From assembly GCF_007558725.1 (NCBI RefSeq), contig NZ_VLPL01000009.1:62001-126000 (forward strand): a stretch of DNA of 64,000 nt. Direction: 5' to 3'. Under the pieces are notes generated by a model. The model did not search any database. It was not told where the DNA came from and saw only the letters and a program-made list of their open reading frames with translations. The first letter of the stretch is position 1. Each line of letters opens with the position of its first letter. The stretch is from Fluviicola chungangensis (GTDB lineage Bacteria; Bacteroidota; Bacteroidia; Flavobacteriales_D; Crocinitomicaceae). The position numbers were made by a program, and so were the translations under genes. This document shows positions 43,738 to 52,293 of the stretch, piece by piece.

Positions 43738-46700
43738 CTATCTTAAAAGAACCAATTTTTCCATCTTTTGGGCCTTTTTACCGTCAGGCATAGTGACTTT
43801 CAGTTGATAAACATACACACCTTTAGCCAATTGATCCCCGAAATCATCTTTCCCGTCCCAGGAAATTCCTTCCACTCTGAATCCGTTGGTCGGCACCAAT
43901 TGATTGATTGTTTTCACCAAACGGCCGGAAACCGTGTAAATGTTGATTTGGGTCTCCAAAGAAGCACAGGATTGATTGTGTTCATACATAAACATGGTGT
44001 GTGTTGTAAACGGGTTCGGATAGTTCAATACATGATCCAGTTGCACATCCTGATCTTCCGTCACTGTGAAATCCAATCGAACAGTACTCGAATTATTGTT
44101 TACATCCCACATCTTTACGTCCAATGTGTGCTGCCCGACCGCAAGGTTACGAAGCGTATACTGCAGTTTCCCGTTTTGATAACTGTCGAGGTTCGATTTG
44201 TAGTATTCATTCAATACAATCGGGCTTCCGGTATTTCCATCCAGAACAGCCGTAATATCGTGTCCGATACCGTTTCCAACCGTATTGATTCCATACTCAT
44301 CGTACGCTTCCACTACCAACAACGGGTTTGAGCTGGAAATACTGCCATTCACAAATGAATCGTCATTTAAGTAGATTTTTAATTCCGGTCCCACGTTATC
44401 CACCGGAGGGTTCGGGTTGATTCCTCCCACCACAAACGTACTGTCCCAGCCATCTGCGTCAATGACCTTATTATCTGCATAATAACTGATCTTTCCTCTT
44501 CCGTAATTAAAGTCAATATCCTTTGGAACCACGAACTCAAACTTGAAATCCCCGTTTGTTATTGTTGCGCGACCTTTGTACAAAGCATTCTTTTGGGTTT
44601 TGAATGTAATGACAGGGGATCCATCTGGATGAGAAGGTGTTATCGGGTCATTCGCAAGCGTTTGAACTTTTTTGGGTTTATCAAAAATCGTTGGAGACAA
44701 TACACCGTTAAAAGTGGTCAGCTTGTTCCCGTTGTAATCTTCCAAATGTCCCACAACATGCATCTTGGTAAGCGCTCTAACCGTATCTGCACCATTGGAA
44801 ATTGCCACATGGTTGATCGAATCAGTTACAACCCTCCATTTTGGCAGGCAGATCTTTAACGCGGGATCCCCGATCAAATTAAAACACCTTCTATTATCCT
44901 GATTTCCGGAAGTATTTTTTGTTCTGCGCATGATTTCACCGAAAGCAAGCGCATCGAAATTGGCATCCCGTTCAATTACATGAGAAAACAGACTTGCAAC
45001 TACTACCGTATTGATTGAAATATAAACCGATCGGGTAGTCGTCATCAATGCAATCGAACCACCTTTCGGATTCAGAGAGATCAATTCCCCGATCGATTCC
45101 CTTGAAGGATCATCAAATTTCGTAAACTCACAGGTTGCCGTAACAAATAATCCCAATCGATTCAGGTTGGTCCACGCGTTTACCTGCGGAATCGTTATAA
45201 TGCGTTCTTCCGCGGCCCCTACCTCTCCGCCATGTCCAACATAATTGGTAATCAAACTACCGCGCTCTACCCGATCTGTTATTGCACTCACTACATCCGG
45301 ATACCGGTGACCACCCGTTGTTGAAACCTGTGTATACGCATCCGAATAAATTTTTTCGCAATTCATTTCATTAGCCGCTGCCTGCACCTGGTTGAAAGCC
45401 GGTTCGGCATCCGCTGTAATAAAGCTACCGCTTTGTTCATCATCCGTGATATTGGTGTAAACCTGTCTCCAATCGCCGAACATGTTGGCAGCCTCTCCTA
45501 CGCAGCAGCTATTCGGATCATTGGAAACTATCGGTGAATTGATTCCGTTTTTCATGTAATGTTCGATCTTATCTACCTGGGTCTGCGCATGGGTCGCGTT
45601 GGATATCAATAAACGTCCTACACCGATATCCATCAAATCATTTCCGTCAATTGATTCGTTGTTATCCATAAATCCGAAGTAATCATCGGTCACCAATGCC
45701 GAAATGTGATTTTCAGAATTCAGGTACTCATACGTAGGGATCATGTAATTATTTCCAGCCACCCGGTTTTTCGGATCGTATGTTGCATCACCGAACAAAC
45801 ACAGGAATTTAGGTTGTAAAGCCGGATTCCCTCCCGCGCGTTCATAGAACATTTTCACAAATCGCCTGATCGCTGTTGCGTCCTGGTTCCCGGATGAAAA
45901 CTCGTTGTACACCTGATCTACATCCACAACAACGGTAGACAGTCCGTTCGCGTCGTGTAAATTCCCCAGGCGAACTGCCTGATTGAGAAACTGTTTCGGA
46001 CTTACGATGATATAATCAAATTGTCCCAAAGCATGTAAATCCTGGTTTTCAATCTGTTTTACAAAAGTTGGCTGTCCAAAGGCAACCTCATTAAATGCGA
46101 TAAACTCCCTGAGGGTATCCGTATTTTGTTTAAACGAAAAAACATTTCCGGTCAAACTGCCAGCAATTAATCTCGGATTCGTTCTTGAAGTAATATCCCA
46201 AACGTGATGTGCTGCACTCATCCCTGACACATTAAACAAACTCACATTCCCTGCTCCAACGGAATTCAAATCGCGGAACAGCATGGAATTCCCGTAGAAA
46301 TACAGGCTTCTTCTTCCAACGACCTGTATAAAATCCAGGTACGCTCTAATGGAAGCATTCATCCTGTTGAAGGTATAGATCAATTCAACAGGCGATGAAG
46401 TTGCATTGAATGAAAAAGCTCCGGTGGTACGAATGTAATCATCAGAGGTTGAGCTCATAGGAAGGTTATGTACGGAAGAACCATTGTAATTTACCTGGAA
46501 ATTATTTCCCGCCCCATTTGCATTCGAAGCAACCGCATAATTCACCTGGATAGGTATTCCCGGATCCAAATTCGGAATATTAAATTTAAACGACTGAGTC
46601 AGAGTTGCGTCAAATGCTTCTCCATACCAACGCTGCCCCCCCTGAACAAGGTTGACAGATTCATTTTCGTGAATATCATAGAACGTATAGGAATTGACCG

Positions 46701-47628
46701 TTTGGGTTGATGGCAAAGAAGATTCCGGAAGACTTTGGATCCGCAACGGCAGATCTGTTTCATCGATATGAATAAAATAATGGTTTACAGCACTATAAAT
46801 ATGCATATTTCGGTCGTAATTGGTTCCAGATCCATGATCCCAGCGGTTTGGTCCGGCACCGAAGAACAAAAAATACTCGTCCTCACTGAAAGTCGTGTCC
46901 GAATTCCCTACAAACTGGATTGCATTCTTCGTCAGATCATCCCGAAAAGGAGCGCTATTCAATTCAGACAGTCTGCCATCCGCATTTCCATACAGATTGA
47001 TCGTTTTCGGATCCAGGTTATCGACATCCACACCCATACTCTTAAAAAATGCCCTGTTCAACTGAAATATCCCATCAGTTGGAACAGAGATTTTATACCA
47101 GGAACCTGCATTCAAGACCGAATTCGAGGCGTAGCTTTTCAGATAATTGGAATTGGAACCTACTGCTCCGGAAGCAACAGGCCGCAATTTATAGGAAACT
47201 ATTTTTTGGTATCCTGAAGGTGTTTTGATATAAGGAATACAATTCGACATCAGAAAATGTTCATTTCTTGCCTTTGAAACCTTGGCATTAATCCGAGCGG
47301 AAACGGGCACCTGGTCCATAATCGAATTCAGGTAATTGGTCTCATATGCGCTCACCGGTCCTGTTTGTACATCAATCACAGAGACCTGATAATTACCGGG
47401 TTTAAACTTTTGTTGAAAGGAATGCATTGGAAGCCGGTCTTCAAAACCTCCACCGGAAATTATGGGAACGATTGTCGGAACACCGTTAATAGTCAATTCT
47501 TTCGGATCCTGCCAACTGATTTCGACAGAAACATCCTGGGCTACAGATGAATGCCCTATCAAAAGTAAAATAAGGAGTTTGTAATATTTGTTAAAAATGT
47601 AACTTGCTTGTGTTTTGTCGTTTTTCAT
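43738..47628 (-). CDS. porU: T9SS sortase PorU (C25 gingipain-like peptidase)
   Basis: PorU cuts the C-terminal signal from T9SS cargo and joins the new end to anionic lipopolysaccharide. The start is the ATG at 47628 (signal near residues 18-31, ending HSSVAQ); a TTG at 47661 gives no better signal. The 1296-residue protein has a long N-terminal beta-rich region, then a C25 peptidase core with catalytic His799 in NYVGHGGEVGA and Cys833 in FVTATCEFTKFDD. An Ig-like region and its own sorting-type end (LNYPNPFTTHTMFMYEHNQ, final EKLVLLR) follow. It converges on porV-ispF in one unit and is divergent from the porP gene. Confidence 0.95.
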   Translation of the reverse strand: MKNDKTQASYIFNKYYKLLILLLIGHSSVAQDVSVEISWQDPKELTINGVPTIVPIISGGGFEDRLPMHSFQQKFKPGNYQVSVIDVQTGPVSAYETNYLNSIMDQVPVSARINAKVSKARNEHFLMSNCIPYIKTPSGYQKIVSYKLRPVASGAVGSNSNYLKSYASNSVLNAGSWYKISVPTDGIFQLNRAFFKSMGVDVDNLDPKTINLYGNADGRLSELNSAPFRDDLTKNAIQFVGNSDTTFSEDEYFLFFGAGPNRWDHGSGTNYDRNMHIYSAVNHYFIHIDETDLPLRIQSLPESSLPSTQTVNSYTFYDIHENESVNLVQGGQRWYGEAFDATLTQSFKFNIPNLDPGIPIQVNYAVASNANGAGNNFQVNYNGSSVHNLPMSSTSDDYIRTTGAFSFNATSSPVELIYTFNRMNASIRAYLDFIQVVGRRSLYFYGNSMLFRDLNSVGAGNVSLFNVSGMSAAHHVWDITSRTNPRLIAGSLTGNVFSFKQNTDTLREFIAFNEVAFGQPTFVKQIENQDLHALGQFDYIIVSPKQFLNQAVRLGNLHDANGLSTVVVDVDQVYNEFSSGNQDATAIRRFVKMFYERAGGNPALQPKFLCLFGDATYDPKNRVAGNNYMIPTYEYLNSENHISALVTDDYFGFMDNNESIDGNDLMDIGVGRLLISNATHAQTQVDKIEHYMKNGINSPIVSNDPNSCCVGEAANMFGDWRQVYTNITDDEQSGSFITADAEPAFNQVQAAANEMNCEKIYSDAYTQVSTTGGHRYPDVVSAITDRVERGSLITNYVGHGGEVGAAEERIITIPQVNAWTNLNRLGLFVTATCEFTKFDDPSRESIGELISLNPKGGSIALMTTTRSVYISINTVVVASLFSHVIERDANFDALAFGEIMRRTKNTSGNQDNRRCFNLIGDPALKICLPKWRVVTDSINHVAISNGADTVRALTKMHVVGHLEDYNGNKLTTFNGVLSPTIFDKPKKVQTLANDPITPSHPDGSPVITFKTQKNALYKGRATITNGDFKFEFVVPKDIDFNYGRGKISYYADNKVIDADGWDSTFVVGGINPNPPVDNVGPELKIYLNDDSFVNGSISSSNPLLVVEAYDEYGINTVGNGIGHDITAVLDGNTGSPIVLNEYYKSNLDSYQNGKLQYTLRNLAVGQHTLDVKMWDVNNNSSTVRLDFTVTEDQDVQLDHVLNYPNPFTTHTMFMYEHNQSCASLETQINIYTVSGRLVKTINQLVPTNGFRVEGISWDGKDDFGDQLAKGVYVYQLKVTMPDGKKAQKMEKLVLLR

Positions 47629-47683
47629 AGCACAAAATTCGAAAACTAGATGAATGTTCAATCAAACGTATGAATTCTTTTTT

Positions 47684-47691
47684 TATTTTTG
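47684..47691 (+). promoter_or_regulatory. -7 element for the porP/sprF gene
   Basis: TATTTTTG matches TAnnTTTG exactly, about 94 bp before the porP ATG. No clear -33 TTG is seen at 17-23 bp upstream, so this is a candidate only. Confidence 0.4.
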
Positions 47692-47735
47692 TGTTTCGGC
47701 GATTTAGTTGTAACCATTGTATTTTTTTTTCGTAA

Positions 47736-47751
47736 CATTGGCGAACCAATG
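47736..47751. promoter_or_regulatory. Perfect hairpin in the porU/porP divergent promoter region
   Basis: CATTGG-CGAA-CCAATG is a perfect 6-bp inverted repeat around a CGAA tetraloop, placed in the middle of the 156-bp space between divergent porU and porP. It may be a regulator-binding site or an RNA hairpin in the porP leader. Confidence 0.5.
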
Positions 47752-47754
47752 CTA

Positions 47755-47762
47755 CAAATTTA
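47755..47762 (-). promoter_or_regulatory. -7 element for porU
   Basis: The minus strand reads TAAATTTG, an exact TAnnTTTG match, with transcription starting about 120 nt before the porU ATG. The CATTGGCGAACCAATG hairpin lies just downstream, so it would sit at the 5' end of the porU leader. Confidence 0.5.
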
Positions 47763-47784
47763 GCTTGAAAATATTCTTAACCGA

Positions 47785-48750
47785 ATGAGAAATATTAAAC
47801 TATTAGCGTTTGTTGGATGTTTATTTGGCTCGTGTCAATTATATGCGCAAGATCCAACTTTTACGCAGTTTTACGCGAACCCCCTGTACCTGAACCCTGC
47901 TTTTGCTGGATCTCATGGATGTGCTCGTTTTTCGATGAATTACCGAAACGAGTGGCCCAGTCTTTCCGGGAACTATGTTACCTATAGTGCATCTTATGAT
48001 CAATACTTCAAAAACATTTCAGGAGGGATTGGAGTTCTGGCTACTCATGACATGCAAGGTCAGGGTACAATTAATACATCTATGTTAGGCCTGATTTACT
48101 CTTACCACTTGAAAGTAAACAGAAAGTTTGCAATGCTTTTTGGCGTTCGGGCAGCCTGGTACCAAAAATTCCTAGATTGGGATAAATTGACTTTCGGTGA
48201 TATGATTGACCCCAGAAGAGGATTCATCTATCAAACCGGTGATTTAAGAAGAGGAGGATCAAGAGGATTCTTTGATGCTTCCGCAGGATTTGTAGGTTAT
48301 TCAAAACATTTCTTTTTTGGAGGAGCAGTTCACCACTTAAATATGCCTAATGAGTCGGTCATTATTGGTAATTCACCGATGCCTATGCGGTTCACGGGAC
48401 ATATGGGGGCAGAAATTCCACTGGGAGGAAAATCAAAATACAACAATACAACTTCCATCATGCCAAACGTGATCTATCAGTACCAACAAGGTTTCCAGGA
48501 AATCAACATCGGTACTTATATCAAGTATGGAGCGTTCAACGCAGGAGCATGGTTCAGAAACAGAGATGCGTTCATCCTGACAATCGGGGTAACGACTCCT
48601 TCTTTCCGAATCGGCTATAGCTATGATGTCACAGTTTCACGATTAAATAATGGTGTGTCAGGCGGTTCACATGAGGTTTCACTAGGTATTTATACCAAAT
48701 GTAAAGGTCCTGTCAAAACCTTCAAAACAATCTCTTGTCCATCATTCTAA
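47785..48750 (+). CDS. T9SS/gliding outer membrane protein, PorP/SprF family
   Basis: PorP/SprF proteins are outer-membrane barrels of T9SS; in Porphyromonas PorP forms part of the core, and in gliding bacteria SprF assists secretion of SprB. The 321-residue product has a signal peptide (1-22, ending LYAQ). The family start DPTFTQFYANPLYLNPAFAG follows, then CARFSMNYRNEWPSLSGNYVTYSASYDQ and a run of barrel strands ending in EVSLGIYTKCKGP. It is placed between porU and gldJ, which differs from the F. johnsoniae arrangement. It is divergent from porU and in line with gldJ. Confidence 0.92.
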   Translation: MRNIKLLAFVGCLFGSCQLYAQDPTFTQFYANPLYLNPAFAGSHGCARFSMNYRNEWPSLSGNYVTYSASYDQYFKNISGGIGVLATHDMQGQGTINTSMLGLIYSYHLKVNRKFAMLFGVRAAWYQKFLDWDKLTFGDMIDPRRGFIYQTGDLRRGGSRGFFDASAGFVGYSKHFFFGGAVHHLNMPNESVIIGNSPMPMRFTGHMGAEIPLGGKSKYNNTTSIMPNVIYQYQQGFQEINIGTYIKYGAFNAGAWFRNRDAFILTIGVTTPSFRIGYSYDVTVSRLNNGVSGGSHEVSLGIYTKCKGPVKTFKTISCPSF

Positions 48751-48766
48751 ATATTTTTTGTAACCT

Positions 48767-48799
48767 TTTGTTGATAATCCGTTTATAAACTTAACTTTG
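48767..48799 (+). promoter_or_regulatory. Promoter before gldJ
   Basis: TTTG at 48767-48770 (or TTG at 48771-48773) and TAACTTTG at 48792-48799 fit the Bacteroidota consensus with a spacer of 21 or 18 bp. The transcript would start only about 6-8 nt before the ATG at 48812. Confidence 0.7.
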
Positions 48800-48811
48800 G
48801 TGTCCCAAAAA

Positions 48812-50845
48812 ATGAAAAAACAAACCAAGCATATGAAAATGTTGCGTTTATTTATCTTAGCGGTTGCAGGTGTTGCAATAGCTTCGTGTAGCCGAGATTC
48901 CTCCTCTTCAACAGGATGGGATTACAACAATGTACAGCATGGAGGCTTTCAAAAAGTTCCGTTTGTAGATCAGGAAACTGGTCCGGGATTAATTCTTGTT
49001 GAAGGTGGTACATTTACAATGGGTATGGTCGAACAAGATGTCATGTTCGATTATAACAATCGTCCTGCCCGTGTTACCGTTTCATCCTTTTATATGGATC
49101 AGACAGAGGTAACAAACTTCCATTGGCTGGAGTACTTGTACTGGATTAAAAGATCTTACGAAAAGTACAACATGGTGTACCGCAATGCATTACCGGATAC
49201 CCTTTCATGGAGAAGCCCGTTGGCATTCATGGACAAATATGTAGATTACTATTTACGTCACCCTGCATACAGAGACTACCCGGTAGTTGGTGTTTCATGG
49301 TTACAGGCAACCGATTTCTGTAAATGGCGTACGGATCGTGTGAACGAATACATTCTAATTCGTGAAGGTGTTCTTGGATGGGATATCGACGCAGCCGATG
49401 CGGAAACATTTAATACAGATGCATATCTTGTAGGTCAATTCGAACAGGATGAAGAATTGGGTGGAAGAAAATTAAAGGATACAGATCCATCTCATAGAGA
49501 TGGTAAAAAATTAGGTGAACGGATCGTTCGTATGGAAGATGGAATCCTTCTTCCAAGATACCGTCTCCCAACAGAGGCTGAATGGGAATACGCTGCTCTT
49601 GGATTAATCGGGAACCTTTCCGAAGGAACTGAAGTAATCACAGAGCGTCGTCAATACCCTTGGAATGGTCACTTCGTTCGCCAGGACAACAAAGAATTTA
49701 CAGGTGCTATCCGTGCTAACTTCGTAAGAGGTAAAGGGGATTACATGGGGGTTGCAGGTCGTTTGAACGACGGTGCCGATGTAACTGCTCCGGTTGAATC
49801 TTTCTGGCCGAATGATTATGGTTTATATCACATGGCCGGTAACGTTTCCGAGTGGGTGATGGATGTTTACCGTCCGTTGACTTCCGAAGACTATAATGAA
49901 TTCCGTCCTTTCCGTGGAAATGTGTTCCAAACGAAAGTATTGAATAATGATGGAGTTGTTGAACAGAAAGATCAGCAGGTAATGTATGATGTTCACGGAA
50001 TGAAAGAATATTTGAATGCATTTGAACGCGTTCGCTACCAACGTGTATCGGCAGCAAACCACAATCCGAATGACTCTGTTATTCCTGGTGGAATTCAAAT
50101 GCACAACCAAGCAGAACATCGTTACAAAAGAGGAGCAGCTCCTGACCCTTACTATGTTTCTCACGGGAAAAAGAAAGACTCAGTAGAATTAGCTTTGATC
50201 GCACGAATCAATGAAGTATTGGATAGAGCAATCCAGGATAAAAATGACAAGTATGATATCGAGGCTTCTTCATTGGTACAAGATGAGATCTTTGAAGGTA
50301 TCTTCGCTGAAAGTACAAGACAAGGTAGAGATGAAGAGTATTCTTTCGAGATCATTCCTATGTTGCGTGAAGGATTCAACCAATTCATCATTGGTACTCC
50401 GGGTAAATTGAAATACCGCAATGTAACAGAAGAAGAAAACATCGGTCGTTTGAACTACCGCAAGGATGATTATATTGATTATTTGGACGGTGATATCGAG
50501 AGCTCAATCTATTATGATAACGACGATCGCAAAAATGGTATTAACGAAGCAACCCGTGATCCGCATTTGATCATGTACCAAAACGAATACGAAACATACG
50601 ATTTGAACGGTACTCCGATCAAACCGGAAGACAGAACATCCTGGCCAACAACTTTGATCTCTGATAAATCAAGAGTATACAAAGGTGGTTCATGGAGAGA
50701 TCGTGCTTACTGGTTGAATGCAGGCTCAAGAAGATTCCTGGATGAAGCACAATCGACCTGTACCATTGGATTCCGTTGTGCAATGGATCGCGTAGGAAGT
50801 CCGGTTGGTCACAACTACGGTAAAAAGAAACAAAAGAAAAAATAA
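48812..50845 (+). CDS. gldJ: Gliding motility lipoprotein GldJ (FGE-sulfatase domain)
   Basis: GldJ is an outer-membrane-associated lipoprotein needed for gliding and stability of other T9SS components. The start is the ATG at 48812; a TTG at 48797 precedes it but is unlikely. The lipobox IASC (Cys26) follows a hydrophobic signal. The 677-residue protein has a formylglycine-generating-enzyme-like fold. Signatures are PGLILVEGGTFTMGMVEQD, SSFYMDQTEVTNFHWLEYL, PVVGVSWLQATDFCKWRTDRV, LPTEAEWEYAA, YHMAGNVSEWVMDVY and the final GGSWRDRAYWLNAGSRRF. GldK is related, but the porU-porV neighbourhood and length favour GldJ. It ends in a basic tail and a strong terminator. Confidence 0.92.
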   Translation: MKKQTKHMKMLRLFILAVAGVAIASCSRDSSSSTGWDYNNVQHGGFQKVPFVDQETGPGLILVEGGTFTMGMVEQDVMFDYNNRPARVTVSSFYMDQTEVTNFHWLEYLYWIKRSYEKYNMVYRNALPDTLSWRSPLAFMDKYVDYYLRHPAYRDYPVVGVSWLQATDFCKWRTDRVNEYILIREGVLGWDIDAADAETFNTDAYLVGQFEQDEELGGRKLKDTDPSHRDGKKLGERIVRMEDGILLPRYRLPTEAEWEYAALGLIGNLSEGTEVITERRQYPWNGHFVRQDNKEFTGAIRANFVRGKGDYMGVAGRLNDGADVTAPVESFWPNDYGLYHMAGNVSEWVMDVYRPLTSEDYNEFRPFRGNVFQTKVLNNDGVVEQKDQQVMYDVHGMKEYLNAFERVRYQRVSAANHNPNDSVIPGGIQMHNQAEHRYKRGAAPDPYYVSHGKKKDSVELALIARINEVLDRAIQDKNDKYDIEASSLVQDEIFEGIFAESTRQGRDEEYSFEIIPMLREGFNQFIIGTPGKLKYRNVTEEENIGRLNYRKDDYIDYLDGDIESSIYYDNDDRKNGINEATRDPHLIMYQNEYETYDLNGTPIKPEDRTSWPTTLISDKSRVYKGGSWRDRAYWLNAGSRRFLDEAQSTCTIGFRCAMDRVGSPVGHNYGKKKQKKK

Positions 50846-50862
50846 TATTCAATTAGTAATAG

Positions 50863-50895
50863 AAACCCCGATGAGCTAACTGTCGGGGTTTTTTC
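50863..50895 (+). terminator. Rho-independent terminator after gldJ
   Basis: AACCCCGA and TCGGGGTT pair around a TGAGCTAACTG loop and are followed by TTTTTTC. The hairpin ends 8 bp before the murF ATG, so murF probably needs a weak readthrough or its own promoter. Confidence 0.85.
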
Positions 50896-50902
50896 ATGGG
50901 AT

Positions 50903-52186
50903 ATGGAAGCACTTTATGAACTATTTCAATCAAGTACAGGTGTAGAAACAGACACACGAAAGATCCGGAAAGGATCATTGTTCTTTTGTTTGAAGGGAGC
51001 AAATTTCGATGGAAATACTTTTGCTGAAGAAGCAATTAAATCAGGTGCAATCGGTGCAGTGATTGACAATCCTCAATACCATATCGAAGGAAAAACAATC
51101 TTAGTGGAGGATGCATTACTCACCCTTCAACACCTCGCAAGACACCACAGAAACCAGTTTCAGATCCCTGTAATTGGTATTACGGGAAGTAATGGAAAAA
51201 CAACGTCAAAAGAACTTATTTCAGCTGTATTGGCTACACAATATCACGTTCACTTTACCCAGGGAAATTTCAATAACCACATTGGAGTTCCCTTAACGCT
51301 TTTACAGCTCACGAAAGTGCATGACATTGCAGTTATTGAGATGGGTGCGAACAAACCGGGAGATATTAAAGAATTGGTTGAAATTGCTTTGCCTACCCAT
51401 GGGATCATTACGAATATCGGAAGGGCTCACCTGGAAGGCTTCAAATCATTGGAAGGAGTCATTAAAACCAAAACCGAATTATTCGATTTCCTGGCTCAAA
51501 GCAAGGGACATATTTTCGCGAATAAACAGGATGAAACCATTGTTGCCAAATTACCTCATACAACGCATAACCATTTTTACAATGATGACTCCGAATTAGG
51601 TGGTTCACTTCTAAAGCTTACACCTTTGGTGGAAATGGAATGGTTTGAATCCGGATATTCCAGCCCTGCAATTCAAACCAACCTGGTAGGAGAATACAAC
51701 TTCATTAACTTCCTGGCTGCCATCCGGATCGGGCGCTTCTTTGGAATAAGCCCGGAGAATTGTAACAAGGCAATTTCGGGGTACGAACCAACAAACAACC
51801 GGTCACAGGTAAGTAAAACAGAACGAAACACGCTGATCGTGGATTGTTACAACGCCAATCCGACCAGCATGCGCTCTGCCCTATCCAGCTTTGCAAAAAT
51901 CGACACGCATGCTAAGATTTTTATCCTGGGCGATATGCGCGAAATGGGAGATGATGCTCCGATGGTACATGAAGAAGTCGTTCAACAGACAATTGATCTG
52001 CGCTTAAGCGGTTTCTTTATCGGTGAGGAGTTTTTGAAATTCAAAGGCATGCATCCGAACGCCATTTTTTTGAAATCAACAGAACCGCTGATTGAACATT
52101 TCACAAATAATCCGCCTGCAGACTTGTTGATCTTGTTAAAAGGTTCAAGAGGAATTTCACTGGAGAAGGTGATTCCATATCTATAA
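50903..52186 (+). CDS. murF: UDP-N-acetylmuramoyl-tripeptide-D-alanyl-D-alanine ligase
   Basis: MurF adds D-Ala-D-Ala to the muramyl tripeptide in the last cytoplasmic step of peptidoglycan precursor synthesis. The 427-residue protein has TDTRKIRKGSLFFCLKG in its UDP-binding N-domain, the ATP loop GITGSNGKTTSKEL at about residue 93, and the Mur ligase motifs NFNNHIGVPLTLLQL, EMGANKPGDI and TNIGRAHLEGF. The C-domain reads VDCYNANPTSMRSAL and ILGDMREMGDDA. It lies directly after the gldJ terminator, and convergent acyl-CoA dehydrogenase is downstream across a perfect palindrome. Confidence 0.96.
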   Translation: MEALYELFQSSTGVETDTRKIRKGSLFFCLKGANFDGNTFAEEAIKSGAIGAVIDNPQYHIEGKTILVEDALLTLQHLARHHRNQFQIPVIGITGSNGKTTSKELISAVLATQYHVHFTQGNFNNHIGVPLTLLQLTKVHDIAVIEMGANKPGDIKELVEIALPTHGIITNIGRAHLEGFKSLEGVIKTKTELFDFLAQSKGHIFANKQDETIVAKLPHTTHNHFYNDDSELGGSLLKLTPLVEMEWFESGYSSPAIQTNLVGEYNFINFLAAIRIGRFFGISPENCNKAISGYEPTNNRSQVSKTERNTLIVDCYNANPTSMRSALSSFAKIDTHAKIFILGDMREMGDDAPMVHEEVVQQTIDLRLSGFFIGEEFLKFKGMHPNAIFLKSTEPLIEHFTNNPPADLLILLKGSRGISLEKVIPYL

Positions 52187-52234
52187 TGATTGAAACCCGA
52201 CGTAATTCCGCAATATTACGTCCGGATAGGTTAT

Positions 52235-52274
52235 AAACCAGTAGGGGCGCGATTAATCGCGCCCCTACTGGTTT
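52235..52274. terminator. Perfect 40-bp palindrome, probable bidirectional terminator
   Basis: The arm AAACCAGTAGGGGCGCGATT is followed directly by its exact complement ending CCTACTGGTTT, without a loop beyond the turn at AATT. It lies between the convergent murF and acyl-CoA dehydrogenase genes. T runs extend from the right side and A runs on the left serve the other strand. The GTAGGGGCGCGATT motif resembles a dispersed repeat of other Bacteroidota genomes, but there is only one copy here. Confidence 0.8.
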
Positions 52275-52293
52275 TTGTTTTCCTGATTGATTA

